From: JBJFGR01 sp051892875
GTDB taxonomy: Bacteria; Pseudomonadota; Gammaproteobacteria; Enterobacterales; Succinivibrionaceae
Assembly (NCBI GenBank): GCA_051892875.1
Contig: JBJFGR010000073.1
Location: 1 to 51,163, forward strand
DNA length: 51,163 nucleotides
Reading direction: 5' to 3'
The notes under the pieces: model-generated
The model's input: the letters and a program-made list of their open reading frames with translations, nothing else
What the model was told of the DNA's origin: nothing
Databases searched by the model: none
Translations under genes and position numbers: made by a program
Shown here: piece after piece, positions 8,253-17,010 of the stretch
Numbering within the stretch: the stretch's first letter is position 1
How the letters are laid out: each line of letters opens with the position of its first letter

Positions 8253-9590
8253 ATGAAATTATTACAACCTGTTATGGATAGCGTTCTAGCTCGTAACCCT
8301 GGTCAGCCTGAATTCCATCAAGCTGTGTCTGAAGTATTAGAAACTCTTGAACCTGTTGTTGCTAAACACCCTGAATGGATTAAAGCTGGAATTTTAGACC
8401 GTTTAGTTGAACCAGAACGTCAAATTATGTTCCGTGTACCTTGGGTAGACGACAATGGTAACGTTCAAGTAAATCGCGGTTTCCGTGTTCAATTCAACAG
8501 TGCTATTGGTCCTTATAAGGGCGGTATTCGCTTCCATCCTAGTGTAAACTTAAGTATCATCAAGTTCTTAGGTTTCGAACAGGTATTCAAAAATAGCTTA
8601 ACAACTTTACCTATCGGCGGTGGTAAAGGTGGTTCAGACTTCGATCCTAAGGGTAAGTCAGACCGTGAAATCATGGCTTTTTGCCAAAGCTTTATGACTG
8701 AATTATCTAAACACATCGGTGCTGACACTGACGTTCCTGCTGGTGATATCGGTGTAGGTGGTCGTGAAATTGGCTTTATGTATGGTCAATACAAGCGTTT
8801 ACGTAACGAATTTACAGGTGTTTTAACTGGTAAGGGTTTAGGTTGGGGTGGCTCACTAGCTCGTACTGAAGCTACTGGCTACGGTCTATGCTACTTCATG
8901 GATGAAGCTTTAAAAGCAAATGGTAAGAGCTTCAAAGATGCTATTACAGTTATTTCTGGTTCTGGTAACGTAGCTATCTATGCTTGTGAAAAGGCTACTC
9001 AATTAGGTGCTAAAGTTATTGCTATGAGTGATTCTTCTGGTTATATCGTTGATGAAGAAGGTATCGATTTAGCATTAATGAAAGAAATCAAGGAAGTTAA
9101 GCGTCAACGTATTGTTGAATATACTAAGGTTCGCACAAATGCTAAGTTCTACGAAGGTTGTCGTGGTATTTGGACGGTTAAGTGTGATATTGCTTTACCT
9201 TGTGCAACTCAAAACGAAATTGATGCTGAAAGTGCTCAAATCTTATTAGACAACGGTACTTGGGCTATCGGTGAAGGTGCTAATATGCCTTCAACAAATG
9301 AAGCTATTGCTAAGTACTTAGCTAAGGGCATTATCTTCGGACCTGCTAAGGCTGCTAATGCTGGTGGTGTAGCAACTTCTGCTTTAGAAATGAGCCAAAA
9401 CTCACAACGCTTAGAATGGACATTCGAAGAAGTTGATGAAAAGTTACACAATATTATGAAGAGTATCTACAAAGCTGCTTCTGAAGCTGCTGCAGAATAT
9501 GTTGGCGATAAGAACAACTTAGTTGCTGGTGCTAACATTGCGGGTTTCGTAAAAGTTGCTAAGGCTATGTATGCTCAGGGCATCGTATAA
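8253..9590 (+). CDS. gdhA: NADP-type glutamate dehydrogenase
   Basis: GdhA interconverts 2-oxoglutarate plus ammonium and glutamate, and is the main ammonium-assimilation route when ammonium is plentiful. It has 445 residues, the usual length of the hexameric bacterial enzyme. The substrate domain carries RVQFNSAIGPYKGGIRFHP, PIGGGKGGSDFDPKGKSD (catalytic lysine) and PAGDIGVGGREIGFM. The cofactor domain has a Rossmann fold (SGSGNVAIYACEKA) and TGYGLCYFMDEA. The NADP preference is family-level inference. The gene uses more AAG, TTC, TAC and GGT codons than its AT-rich neighbours, as expected of a highly expressed gene. A Shine-Dalgarno AAGGTAGG precedes the start. It forms a single-gene unit with its own terminator. 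Confidence 0.97.
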   Translation: MKLLQPVMDSVLARNPGQPEFHQAVSEVLETLEPVVAKHPEWIKAGILDRLVEPERQIMFRVPWVDDNGNVQVNRGFRVQFNSAIGPYKGGIRFHPSVNLSIIKFLGFEQVFKNSLTTLPIGGGKGGSDFDPKGKSDREIMAFCQSFMTELSKHIGADTDVPAGDIGVGGREIGFMYGQYKRLRNEFTGVLTGKGLGWGGSLARTEATGYGLCYFMDEALKANGKSFKDAITVISGSGNVAIYACEKATQLGAKVIAMSDSSGYIVDEEGIDLALMKEIKEVKRQRIVEYTKVRTNAKFYEGCRGIWTVKCDIALPCATQNEIDAESAQILLDNGTWAIGEGANMPSTNEAIAKYLAKGIIFGPAKAANAGGVATSALEMSQNSQRLEWTFEEVDEKLHNIMKSIYKAASEAAAEYVGDKNNLVAGANIAGFVKVAKAMYAQGIV

Positions 9591-9606
9591 TTCATAACAA
9601 ATATAT

Positions 9607-9635
9607 AAAAAAGGGAGAATCTTCTCCTTTTTTTT
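9607..9635 (+). terminator. gdhA terminator
   Basis: A short stem GGAGA/TCTCC, extended by A and T tracts, ends in a run of eight T. It begins 16 bases after the gdhA stop. Confidence 0.85.
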
Positions 9636-9644
9636 GAGGTGTGA

Positions 9645-9658
9645 ACACACTAGTGTGT
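9645..9658. repeat. 14-bp palindrome after gdhA
   Basis: ACACACTAGTGTGT is perfectly self-complementary and follows the gdhA terminator by 9 bases. Role unknown. It may mark the edge of the gene-poor segment that follows. Confidence 0.4.
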
Positions 9659-9747
9659 AAACTCCATCTAACCCGTGTGATAGGGGATCTATAAATACTT
9701 AGTTACCCTACCACATATTTCTTCTAAAATCGATAATTGATTTATTA

Positions 9748-9852
9748 CTAGTACTCAATTAATAAGTTTTGCTCCACCCATTTTTTATCTAATTCACGAA
9801 ACTTGATGGAAATTTTTGTAGCTCTTATACTACTTTTATACTCATCCTTAAA
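9748..9852 (-). pseudogene. Possible remnant of a coding sequence (34 codons)
   Basis: The minus strand reads FKDEYKSSIRATKISIKFRE, then LDKKWVEQNLLIEY and stop. A TGA lies just upstream and there is no start codon. The charged composition with Trp, Asp and Arg is richer than AT-rich noise usually gives, so it may be a decayed gene end. Family not recognised, and chance is quite possible. Confidence 0.2.
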
Positions 9853-10016
9853 TCAAGATTATACAATGTTCTATCAATATTATTATTAATCTTTAATCAC
9901 AATTATATTTAACTTTATCTATTTTAATTTTATTGTAATTTGCTAAAACCTAAAACAATAATACATATAAAAATTAATTAACTCTAAAAGACAAAATTGT
10001 GTATTAATAAATTGAA

Positions 10017-10048
10017 TTTTTTATGTATTAATACTTGACACTTTATAT
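10017..10048 (+). repeat. Left arm of 32-bp inverted repeat around the Sel1 gene
   Basis: This arm matches the reverse complement of 10551-10582 except for one inserted base and the last one or two positions. It contains the palindrome GTATTAATAC (10024-10033) and TTGACA (10035-10040). Unlike the right arm, it is not followed by a recognisable -10. Confidence 0.7.
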
Positions 10049-10103
10049 CAACGTATCGACAAAAGGCCTGGTAGAGCTAACGTTTATTTTAATCATCTGA
10101 TAA

Positions 10104-10130
10104 TAAAAAAGGACCTCTTCCGAGATCCTT
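10104..10130 (-). terminator. Terminator after the Sel1-repeat gene
   Basis: On the minus strand an AAGGATCTC/GAGGTCCTT stem (one mismatch) with a GGAA loop is followed by TTTTTTATT. It lies 29 bases after the gene. Confidence 0.8.
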
Positions 10131-10158
10131 CGTGAAAGATTTGTGTTTTTAAAAAAAG

Positions 10159-10467
10159 TTAATAGCCTTGCTCATTTAATTCTCGGTATTTGTTACAACC
10201 ATTTTGTTCTCCTAAATCACAGGCTTTGCCGAAGTACTCTTTTGCTATTTTTTTATCCTGTTTTACACCTTGTCCTTTGGCGTATAAAACGCCTAATTTG
10301 TCGCAACCAGAACCTTCATCTAAATTACAAGATTTTTCACAATATGGAATTGCTTCTGTATATAATCCTGCTATGAATTTAGTAACACACAAATCATCAT
10401 CATTCGCAAATGTAGTATTTGATAACGATAAGCACATAGCAACACTTAAAAATAATTTAATTTTCAT
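10159..10467 (-). CDS. Exported Sel1-repeat, cysteine-rich protein
   Basis: This small exported protein has 102 residues from the chosen start. The N-terminus (MKIKLFLSVAMCLSLSNTTFA) is a typical signal peptide with likely cleavage after TFA. The mature part holds Sel1/TPR-like helical repeats with regularly spaced cysteines (YCEKSCNLDEGSGCDKLGVL, then GVKQDKKIAKEYFGKACDLG), as in the Hcp cysteine-rich proteins of Helicobacter, where such cysteines form disulfides. The start at 10467 has a Shine-Dalgarno (GGGAAA, 5 bases upstream). A start 8 codons earlier is possible but would spoil the signal peptide. Periplasmic location is likely and function is unknown. It has its own promoter and terminator. 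Confidence 0.8.
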   Translation of the reverse strand: MKIKLFLSVAMCLSLSNTTFANDDDLCVTKFIAGLYTEAIPYCEKSCNLDEGSGCDKLGVLYAKGQGVKQDKKIAKEYFGKACDLGEQNGCNKYRELNEQGY

Positions 10468-10521
10468 TTTTTCCCGAATGTAATTATACATCTATAAATA
10501 ATAGATTAAGATTAACATAAG

Positions 10522-10582
10522 ACATCTATATAAGCTTTTATATACTTATCATTATAAAGTGTCAAGATTAATACATAAAAAA
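10522..10582 (-). promoter_or_regulatory. Sel1 gene promoter and right arm of the 32-bp inverted repeat
   Basis: On the minus strand TTGACA, a 17-base spacer and TATAAA form a near-consensus sigma-70 promoter reading into the Sel1-repeat gene. The promoter's -35 and upstream sequence lie inside the repeat arm (10551-10582), whose mirror copy is at 10017-10048. Confidence 0.65.
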
Positions 10583-10617
10583 CCACTTGATTCTTCAAAA
10601 AAACAAGTGGTTAAAAA
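10581..10617 (-). terminator. Terminator of the rlmN-to-ychJ operon
   Basis: A 9-bp stem AACCACTTG/CAAGTGGTT with a 14-base loop is followed on the minus strand by TTTTTATG. It begins 8 bases after the ychJ-like stop codon and ends the long minus-strand operon. Confidence 0.8.
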
Positions 10618-10620
10618 TAA

Positions 10621-11022
10621 TTAGGATAGTTCTTTTGTATAGAACCAATTGTTATCAACCTTTTTAAAACAAGATTTACAAATTTCCATTTGTTTTATAG
10701 TACCGATTCTCCATCGTAACTCATAAATAATAAGAGCATCGTTACCTTTACAATCTTTTTCAATAACTTTTAATCCTGTAAAAACTATATTTTTACTATC
10801 AGCTATTAATTTCTTTGGTGTAATCTTTGGTCTAAAATCTTTGTGCCATGATTTTAATAAATAATCACCATCTCCTATTTTATAAGCTAAATATCTTGAA
10901 CGTAGTAATTCTTCAGGATCATCAGATGGTAAATCTTTTGAACCTAAAAATCTACCACAACAATCCTTATATTTTAAATTACTCCCACAAGGACAAGTTT
11001 CATCATTTAAAGTTTTTGTCAT
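10621..11022 (-). CDS. YchJ-family (UPF0225) protein with one SEC-C motif
   Basis: This 133-residue protein opens with a zinc-binding SEC-C motif (CPCGSNLKYKDCC, about 10-22). The YchJ core follows (LLRSRYLAYKIGDGDYLLKSWH), a NTF2-like fold. E. coli YchJ is about 150 residues and has a second SEC-C at its C-terminus. Here the C-terminus ends at NNWFYTKELS, so that second motif is absent. It is cytoplasmic by sequence and biochemical function is not established. It starts 8 bases after der, so it is probably the last gene of the operon. CPCGS and the RSRYxA signature make the family assignment firm. Confidence 0.85.
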   Translation of the reverse strand: MTKTLNDETCPCGSNLKYKDCCGRFLGSKDLPSDDPEELLRSRYLAYKIGDGDYLLKSWHKDFRPKITPKKLIADSKNIVFTGLKVIEKDCKGNDALIIYELRWRIGTIKQMEICKSCFKKVDNNWFYTKELS

Positions 11023-11030
11023 TTAATAAC

Positions 11031-12635
11031 CTATTTTTTCTTTGCCTTGGCTTTAGCTTTCTTCACGAAAGACATTAAACGTCTCTTTTTACGAATTTGA
11101 CTTTGAGTTAACTTATTCTTCTTACCTTCAAATGGGTTTTCGCTTTCATTAAATTCAAGACTTATTGGTGTTCCAATTATCTGTAATGACTTACGATAAT
11201 AATTTGTCAAATATCTCTTATAAGAATCTGTTAAATCTCTTGTTTTATTACCATGAATAATTATTCTAGGAGGATTATAACCACCTGCATGAGCATATTT
11301 TAACTTAATACGACGTCCATTTGACATAGGTGGTTGTAATTCTTGCGTTGCTAACTCTAAAATTCTATTTAGCTTTGATGTACTAACTCGAGTTGTAGCA
11401 GATTTATAAGCTTTTTGTATAGACTCAAACAGATGACCAACTCCAGTACCATGAAGTGCCGAAATAAAATGAATTTCTGCAAAATCAACAAAACCTAATC
11501 TTAATTCAAGATCTTGTTTTATCTTATCCTTAGTTTCTTTTTCTAAACCATCCCATTTATTTATTGCAATAACTAAAGAACGACCACTTTGTATTATAAA
11601 ACTTAATAAACTTAAATCTTGATCTGTAACACCTGCATTTGCATCAATTACTAAAATAGTAACATTACTATCTTCTATTGATTGTAAAGTCTTTACAACT
11701 GAAAACTTTTCAACTGCTTCATTTACTTTTTTTCTCTTTCGAACACCTGCTGTATCAATTACAATATATTTTTCACCTTCTTTTTCTAAAGGTATATATA
11801 TAGAATCTCTAGTTGTACCAGGCATATCGTATACAATAACCCTGTCTTCGCCTAACATTCTGTTAGTCAAAGTAGATTTACCAACATTTGGTCTACCTAC
11901 TATTGCAAACTTAATAGGTAAATCCTTAAATGGAATTTTTGGCTCTTCTGATTCAGTTACAGTTTTATTTTCTGAATTATCATCTGCCCCATTTTGTTTA
12001 TGACGTTGCTTCCATTCGTACCAATTAAAACCACCTGCTTCTTTGTCTGTTGGAACGTTGTCTAAAAACTCATATCCCTTTTCCCAAAATACAGCATTTG
12101 GATCATCAAAAGGTCCTACTTCTAATACCCTTTCTTCACCATCTTCTAATATTGGAGCAACGACCTCATCTAATAGAGTTCCTATACCTCTTCCATGAGT
12201 TGCTGCAATTGGATAAATTTCAGCAAACCCCAAGGAATATAATTCAGCAACAGCAGTATCGGCATCAAGACCATCAATTTTATTAGCAACTAGCACTGTT
12301 TTCTTTTGATGTTTACGAACATAGTCGGCAATCATGTAATCACCAGCAGATAAACCATTTCTAGCATCTACTAAAAATAATACCAAATCTGCTTCGTCCA
12401 TAGCTAGAAGTGATTGCTCAGCCATGTGAGTTTCTATACCTTCTTCGCTACCGTCAATACCACCAGTATCAATTAGTATATACTCATGATCATTGTACAT
12501 TGCACGACCATACTTACGATCACGTGTCAAACCAGGAAAATCTGCAACCAACGCATCCCTTGTTTTAGTTAGACGATTAAATAATGTTGATTTTCCAACA
12601 TTTGGTCTACCAACTAAAGCAATAACCTTAGACAT
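11031..12635 (-). CDS. der: Ribosome assembly GTPase Der (EngA)
   Basis: Der is an essential GTPase for 50S subunit maturation. It has two tandem G domains, each with its own P-loop GRPNVGKST (near residues 8 and 249), G3 motifs (DTGG, DTAG) and NKxD (NKID, NKWD). A C-terminal KH-like domain follows (GRRIKLKYAHAGGYNPPRIIIHGN) and a strongly basic tail (KKAKAKAKKK). At 534 residues it is longer than E. coli Der (490). The extra length is mainly in the acidic linker between the G domains. It is downstream of bamB across a 74-base gap holding a 13-bp hairpin. Confidence 0.97.
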   Translation of the reverse strand: MSKVIALVGRPNVGKSTLFNRLTKTRDALVADFPGLTRDRKYGRAMYNDHEYILIDTGGIDGSEEGIETHMAEQSLLAMDEADLVLFLVDARNGLSAGDYMIADYVRKHQKKTVLVANKIDGLDADTAVAELYSLGFAEIYPIAATHGRGIGTLLDEVVAPILEDGEERVLEVGPFDDPNAVFWEKGYEFLDNVPTDKEAGGFNWYEWKQRHKQNGADDNSENKTVTESEEPKIPFKDLPIKFAIVGRPNVGKSTLTNRMLGEDRVIVYDMPGTTRDSIYIPLEKEGEKYIVIDTAGVRKRKKVNEAVEKFSVVKTLQSIEDSNVTILVIDANAGVTDQDLSLLSFIIQSGRSLVIAINKWDGLEKETKDKIKQDLELRLGFVDFAEIHFISALHGTGVGHLFESIQKAYKSATTRVSTSKLNRILELATQELQPPMSNGRRIKLKYAHAGGYNPPRIIIHGNKTRDLTDSYKRYLTNYYRKSLQIIGTPISLEFNESENPFEGKKNKLTQSQIRKKRRLMSFVKKAKAKAKKK

Positions 12636-12662
12636 CTTTTTGAATTCCTTTTTTTAGACTAC

Positions 12663-12697
12663 ATAAGACTTATTTTATTTAACTAAATAAGTCTTAT
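12663..12697. repeat. 13-bp perfect hairpin in the bamB-der gap
   Basis: ATAAGACTTATTT and AAATAAGTCTTAT pair perfectly around a 9-base loop. No T tract follows on the minus strand, so it is not a standard terminator. Inside this operon it could act in mRNA processing or stability, or partly attenuate der. Confidence 0.5.
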
Positions 12698-12709
12698 AAA
12701 AAATATAAA

Positions 12710-13897
12710 TCAATCGTTATCATAAACAAGAGATAATGCATATAAATCCCCATCTCTTGATTGTATATACAACAACTTATCATCAACTAAAGGGGCTGTA
12801 TAAAAACCACTATCATTTAATTCATTTTTATACACAAAATCACCTGTTGCGTAATCCATCAGATATAAATATCCTTCAAAATCACCAACAACAACATAAT
12901 TTCCAAAATATGCAGGTGCGGTTACCCCTCTAAATGTTAGACTTGTATTAACCCATCTTTGAGAACCATCAGCACGTGCTATTGCATATATATGACTACT
13001 TTTATCGGTAATAGCAATATCTGTTGAATCATACGCCATATTTTGAGTAGAAGTATATTTTAAGTTCATCATATTACTTAAATTTGGAAGAAGCCAACCT
13101 TGCAATGTTCCATTATAACCTACTGCATATAGTTCATTAGATATCTGTAATGGTGTATTTGTAACATCCACCAGTCTATCTAATCTTGTTGCACCTCTCG
13201 GCATACCCACAACTAACTGCTGAACTAAAACCCCATTATCCTCTCTAACAATGTTTAACTTTCCGTCAACAGTGCCATAAATTATAGCACCTCCCTTAAC
13301 TGCAATTGGCGAACTCTTTCCTCGAAGTGAAATCATGGTATTGTTACCACCTGTTTCCCAAACTTTTTCACCTGTTTCAGCATTTACTGCAACTAAATTC
13401 CCTGAGGATGTTAAAACTATTACATTATAAACACTAGTACATGGAGCAGAAACAGATTCATTTCCTAAATTATACTTCCACTTTAATTCACCATTAGTAG
13501 CATCTATAGCATACAAATAACCATTTTCACTAGTAACATATAGTGAATCACCATCTATTGTTAATCCACCTGAAAGTCTAGGTGAACGACGATCATCATT
13601 TTCATCTTCATCATCTAAATCTACATGCCAAACCTTACTGCCATCATTTTTATCCAGAGCATAGACATCTCCATTACGCGATGCAGCAAAAATATGTAAT
13701 TCATTATATACAGGACTTAACTGTGAATAAAAATTATGAACCCCACTCCCAACTGATGTTTTCCATAACACTTTCATATTAACTGTATTTTTAAATTCAG
13801 GAACAGGAACTGGTTGATAAACATCTACATCTCTCACACAACCAGCTAAAGCCATAGCCCCTACAATCATACAAATTTTTTTAGCAAAACTTCTCAT
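12710..13897 (-). CDS. bamB: Outer-membrane assembly lipoprotein BamB
   Basis: BamB is a periplasm-facing lipoprotein of the BAM complex, which folds beta-barrel proteins into the outer membrane. The 395 residues begin with a lipoprotein signal (MRSFAKKICMIVGAMALAGC, lipobox LAGC, Cys 20). PQQ-like beta-propeller repeats follow (DVYALDKNDGSKVWHVDL, YLYAIDATNGELKWKYNL, NLVAVNAETGEKVWETGG, YLYLMDYATGDFVYKNEL). Its place between yfgM and der is the standard gammaproteobacterial order. Confidence 0.95.
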   Translation of the reverse strand: MRSFAKKICMIVGAMALAGCVRDVDVYQPVPVPEFKNTVNMKVLWKTSVGSGVHNFYSQLSPVYNELHIFAASRNGDVYALDKNDGSKVWHVDLDDEDENDDRRSPRLSGGLTIDGDSLYVTSENGYLYAIDATNGELKWKYNLGNESVSAPCTSVYNVIVLTSSGNLVAVNAETGEKVWETGGNNTMISLRGKSSPIAVKGGAIIYGTVDGKLNIVREDNGVLVQQLVVGMPRGATRLDRLVDVTNTPLQISNELYAVGYNGTLQGWLLPNLSNMMNLKYTSTQNMAYDSTDIAITDKSSHIYAIARADGSQRWVNTSLTFRGVTAPAYFGNYVVVGDFEGYLYLMDYATGDFVYKNELNDSGFYTAPLVDDKLLYIQSRDGDLYALSLVYDND

Positions 13898-13912
13898 CTA
13901 TGCTCTCTTTAT

Positions 13913-14626
13913 TTATTTGTTTGTTTCAGCTTTTTCTTTAACAGATTCTTCTTTAGCTACTTCTAAATTAGCTCCAGAAACAGTTTTTAAAGAATTTTTC
14001 TTCATATTTATAATTGTCAAATCTCTTACAAATGAAGAATTTTCCTGTTTCATTTTTTCTATAGCTGTTATTGCTTGTTCATAAGCTTCTAAAGCTTCTT
14101 TATTATTACCTTGAGCTTTTGCTAAATCACCTTTTAATTCTAGACTTGCAACCTTATAAGCGTCTGTCTTAAAGTTACCTAGTAATTTTTTAACTTCATC
14201 GTATTTCTTAAGCTCAATACCTAAGCGAACAGCTCTATCTGCCATTATATCAAAAACTAATTTATCATCACTTAATGACAAATTATTAACCAATACATCA
14301 TATGCTTCTTGATACTTAGCCTTTTCAATATAACTTTTAGCTAAAGTTAATGCCGTTAACTGACCAAAAATATTCTGGTGAGAAGTTAAATAATTTTTAG
14401 CAATTTCTATAAATTTTTCATCTTTTTGATCAGCACGCATTATTGTAGTATAAAAACTACTTGCATTTGCTTTATTCTGAGCATGTAAATGATCTCTATA
14501 CATCCATACAGCAGAAATAACGACTAGAGCAAAAATTATTCCTAAAATAATACTCTTCCAATTTTCTTGCCACCAGTGTTGCAATTCTTCTTCACGCTGT
14601 TGTGCATCTTGTTCAAAAATATCCAC
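13913..14626 (-). CDS. yfgM: YfgM-type ancillary SecYEG translocon subunit
   Basis: YfgM is a single-pass inner-membrane protein that joins SecYEG and PpiD and assists periplasmic chaperone traffic. It has 237 residues: an N-terminal cytoplasmic DIFEQDAQQREEELQHWWQENW, one membrane helix (about 23-43, IILGIIFALVVISAVWMY) and a periplasmic TPR-like domain (LELKGDLAKAQGNNKEALEAYEQAI). The start is GTG at 14626 with a strong AGGAG six bases upstream. It lies 15 bases upstream of bamB. Confidence 0.9.
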   Translation of the reverse strand: MDIFEQDAQQREEELQHWWQENWKSIILGIIFALVVISAVWMYRDHLHAQNKANASSFYTTIMRADQKDEKFIEIAKNYLTSHQNIFGQLTALTLAKSYIEKAKYQEAYDVLVNNLSLSDDKLVFDIMADRAVRLGIELKKYDEVKKLLGNFKTDAYKVASLELKGDLAKAQGNNKEALEAYEQAITAIEKMKQENSSFVRDLTIINMKKNSLKTVSGANLEVAKEESVKEKAETNK

Positions 14627-14639
14627 TGTATACTCCTAT

Positions 14640-15911
14640 TTAATTATAAACTTTTGCTAATTCTTCTTTTAATTCTAAAATAGAATAAACTTTTTGCTCA
14701 CCATTTGTTAAATTTTTCAAGGTTACGACATTATTCTTAACTTCATCTTCACCTAAAATAATTGCATAATGAGCTTGAACCTTGTCTGCATGTGCGATTT
14801 GTTTCTTGAATTTACCACCACCACAATGCATCATCACCTTAATCTGCGGTAATTCCAAACGTAAATCATTTGCTAATTTAATTCCAAAAATTTCAGCATC
14901 TTCACCCATTGCACAAACCATTACATCAACAGTTGGTTTTGAGTTTACTAAATTTAAGGTTTCTAACAATAATATTAATCTTTCTAGCCCAATAGCAAAA
15001 CCTATCGCAGGAGTTGACTGACCACCTAATTGTTCAACTAACCCATCATAGCGTCCGCCACCACATACAGTTCCCTGAGCACCTAAAGAAGTAGTTACCC
15101 ATTCAAAAACAGTATAATTGTAATAATCTAAACCTCGTACTAAACGATCATTTAACTCATACTTTATATCTAGAGCATCTAAGAAAGCGCATAACTTATT
15201 AAAATGATTCTTCGTTTCTTCCCCAAAATAATCACTTAATTTTGGAGCATCTTTTAAAATATTAATAACTTGTTCATTCTTTGTATCTAGCACTCTTAAA
15301 GGGTTTGAGTACATACGACGTTTACAATCTTCATCCAAAACTTCTACATGAGATTCTAAAAAGGATACTAAAGAATCTCTATATTTAGCTCTTTCTTCAG
15401 CTGACCCTAAAGAATTCAACTGTAATGACACATGATTTGTTAAACCTAATTTTTTCCAAATCATCGCAGTGAAAGCAATGATTTCAGCATCAATATCGGG
15501 TCCATTTAATCCAAATACTTCACAACCAAATTGATGAAATTGACGATATCTACCTTTCTGTGGACGTTCGTGACGAAACATCGGTCCTGTGTACCATACT
15601 CGTTGTTCCTGATTATAGATCAGGCTATTCTCCAAACAAGCTCTCACACACCCTGCTGTTCCCTCAGGTCTTAAAGATAAAGAATCACCATCTCGATCTT
15701 CAAATGTATACATTTCTTTTTCAACAACATCAGTTACTTCACCTATCGCCCTACAAAACAATCCTGTTTTTTCAACTATTGGAAATCTAATTTCACTAAA
15801 TCCAAAAGATGCTGCTGTACTTTTTAATATATTTTCAACATGTTGCCATATACTACTATTTTGAGGTAATAAATCATTCATTCCTCTTATCGCATTAATT
15901 TTAACTGCCAC
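14640..15911 (-). CDS. hisS: Histidine-tRNA ligase
   Basis: HisS charges tRNA-His. The 423 residues match the dimeric class II enzyme (E. coli 424). Visible motifs are the N-terminal INAIRGMNDLLP, motif 2 (FRHERPQKGRYRQFHQFGCEVFG), the histidine-specific loop (LVRGLDYYNYTVFEW), GGGRYDGL and motif 3 GFAIGLERL, followed by the anticodon-binding domain. The start codon is GTG at 15911 with AGGA seven bases upstream. It sits between ispG and yfgM with gaps of about 13 bases. Confidence 0.97.
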   Translation of the reverse strand: MAVKINAIRGMNDLLPQNSSIWQHVENILKSTAASFGFSEIRFPIVEKTGLFCRAIGEVTDVVEKEMYTFEDRDGDSLSLRPEGTAGCVRACLENSLIYNQEQRVWYTGPMFRHERPQKGRYRQFHQFGCEVFGLNGPDIDAEIIAFTAMIWKKLGLTNHVSLQLNSLGSAEERAKYRDSLVSFLESHVEVLDEDCKRRMYSNPLRVLDTKNEQVINILKDAPKLSDYFGEETKNHFNKLCAFLDALDIKYELNDRLVRGLDYYNYTVFEWVTTSLGAQGTVCGGGRYDGLVEQLGGQSTPAIGFAIGLERLILLLETLNLVNSKPTVDVMVCAMGEDAEIFGIKLANDLRLELPQIKVMMHCGGGKFKKQIAHADKVQAHYAIILGEDEVKNNVVTLKNLTNGEQKVYSILELKEELAKVYN

Positions 15912-15924
15912 TTTTTATTCCTAA

Positions 15925-17010
15925 TTATTTACTATTTTTATCTATATATGCTCTTATTCTATTTTCTAAAACATCCACTAACTGTTCATTTGGAATACGA
16001 TCCAAACGAACACCGTCCTCATAATAATAACTTCTTTCAGCCGCACCGCAAATTCCTATATTAGCTCTCATCGCTTCACCAGGACCATTTACCACGCATC
16101 CCATAATTGCCACATCTAAATTAGAGGTTATATCTAATAATCTTTCTTCTAATTTATTCACAACACCAATTACATCATATCCTTTACGGGAACATGTTGG
16201 ACATGCAATAAAATTTATGCCTCGACTACGTAATTTCAAGCTTTTTAATATATCAAAACCAACTTTTACTTCTTCTACAGGATCTGCTGCTAATGAAACT
16301 CTTAAAGTATCACCTATACCTTCTTTTAATAGCCATGATAGACCAATAGAACTCATAACTGTACCTTTTCTAAAGCCCCCTGCTTCTGTTATTCCCAAAT
16401 GTAACGGTTGGTCTATTTTTTCAGAGAGCAATTTATATGATTCATACGCTAAAAATACATCTGAAGCTTTTACACTAATTTTAAAATCCGCAAAATCAAG
16501 TTTATCCAATATATCAATATGATGCATAGCAGATTCAACTAAAGCTTCGGGGGTTGGCTCACCATACTTTTCTAGTATTTCTTTTTCTAATGAACCTCCA
16601 TTAACACCTATACGTATTGGAATTTTATGATCCTTTGCAGAAGCAACAACTTCCCTAACTTTATCATCACTTCCAATATTACCAGGATTAATTCTCAAAC
16701 AATCAGCGCCATATTCTGCAACTTTCAAAGCTATTCTATAATCAAAATGAATATCTGCTACTACTGGGATTGGTGATTGTTTTTTTATTTCTTTAAATGC
16801 TTCTGCAGATTTTAATGTTGGAACGCTTACCCTTACAATATCAGCACCAGCATTGCTAATATCTAATATTTGCTTTATAGTTCCATCAATATCTGTGGTA
16901 TCTGTATTGGTCATGCTCTGAACAGATATTGGAGCATTTCCGCCAACTGCAACATTACCCACCATTATTTGGCGTGTTTTTCTTCTCTGTATCTCCATTT
17001 TATAACTCAT
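15925..17010 (-). CDS. ispG: 4-hydroxy-3-methylbut-2-enyl diphosphate synthase (IspG)
   Basis: IspG (GcpE) is a [4Fe-4S] enzyme that makes HMBPP from MEcPP in the non-mevalonate isoprenoid pathway. The protein has about 361 residues, with a TIM barrel (VQSMTNTDTTD, VADIHFDYRIAL, LRINPGNIG, HLGITEAGG) and cluster cysteines in ACPTCSR near residue 270 and in GCVVNGPGEA about 33 residues on. The chosen ATG at 17010 overlaps the end of rodZ and has a weak GGTGG six bases upstream. ATG 16998 (MEIQRRKTRQ) is a serious alternative. Confidence 0.96.
   Translation of the reverse strand: MSYKMEIQRRKTRQIMVGNVAVGGNAPISVQSMTNTDTTDIDGTIKQILDISNAGADIVRVSVPTLKSAEAFKEIKKQSPIPVVADIHFDYRIALKVAEYGADCLRINPGNIGSDDKVREVVASAKDHKIPIRIGVNGGSLEKEILEKYGEPTPEALVESAMHHIDILDKLDFADFKISVKASDVFLAYESYKLLSEKIDQPLHLGITEAGGFRKGTVMSSIGLSWLLKEGIGDTLRVSLAADPVEEVKVGFDILKSLKLRSRGINFIACPTCSRKGYDVIGVVNKLEERLLDITSNLDVAIMGCVVNGPGEAMRANIGICGAAERSYYYEDGVRLDRIPNEQLVDVLENRIRAYIDKNSK

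Larger units (their letters stand above)
9659..10103. other. Gene-poor AT-rich segment
   Basis: I see no convincing gene, RNA gene or intact mobile element in these 445 bases. The left half is less AT-rich and contains a short open frame on the minus strand (9748-9852). The right half is very AT-rich and carries one arm of a long inverted repeat (10017-10048). Confidence 0.5.

Noticed and set aside
10143..10483. Plus-strand open frames over the Sel1 gene
   Set aside because: No ribosome site or protein-like composition. They are shadows of the minus-strand gene with its clear signal peptide.
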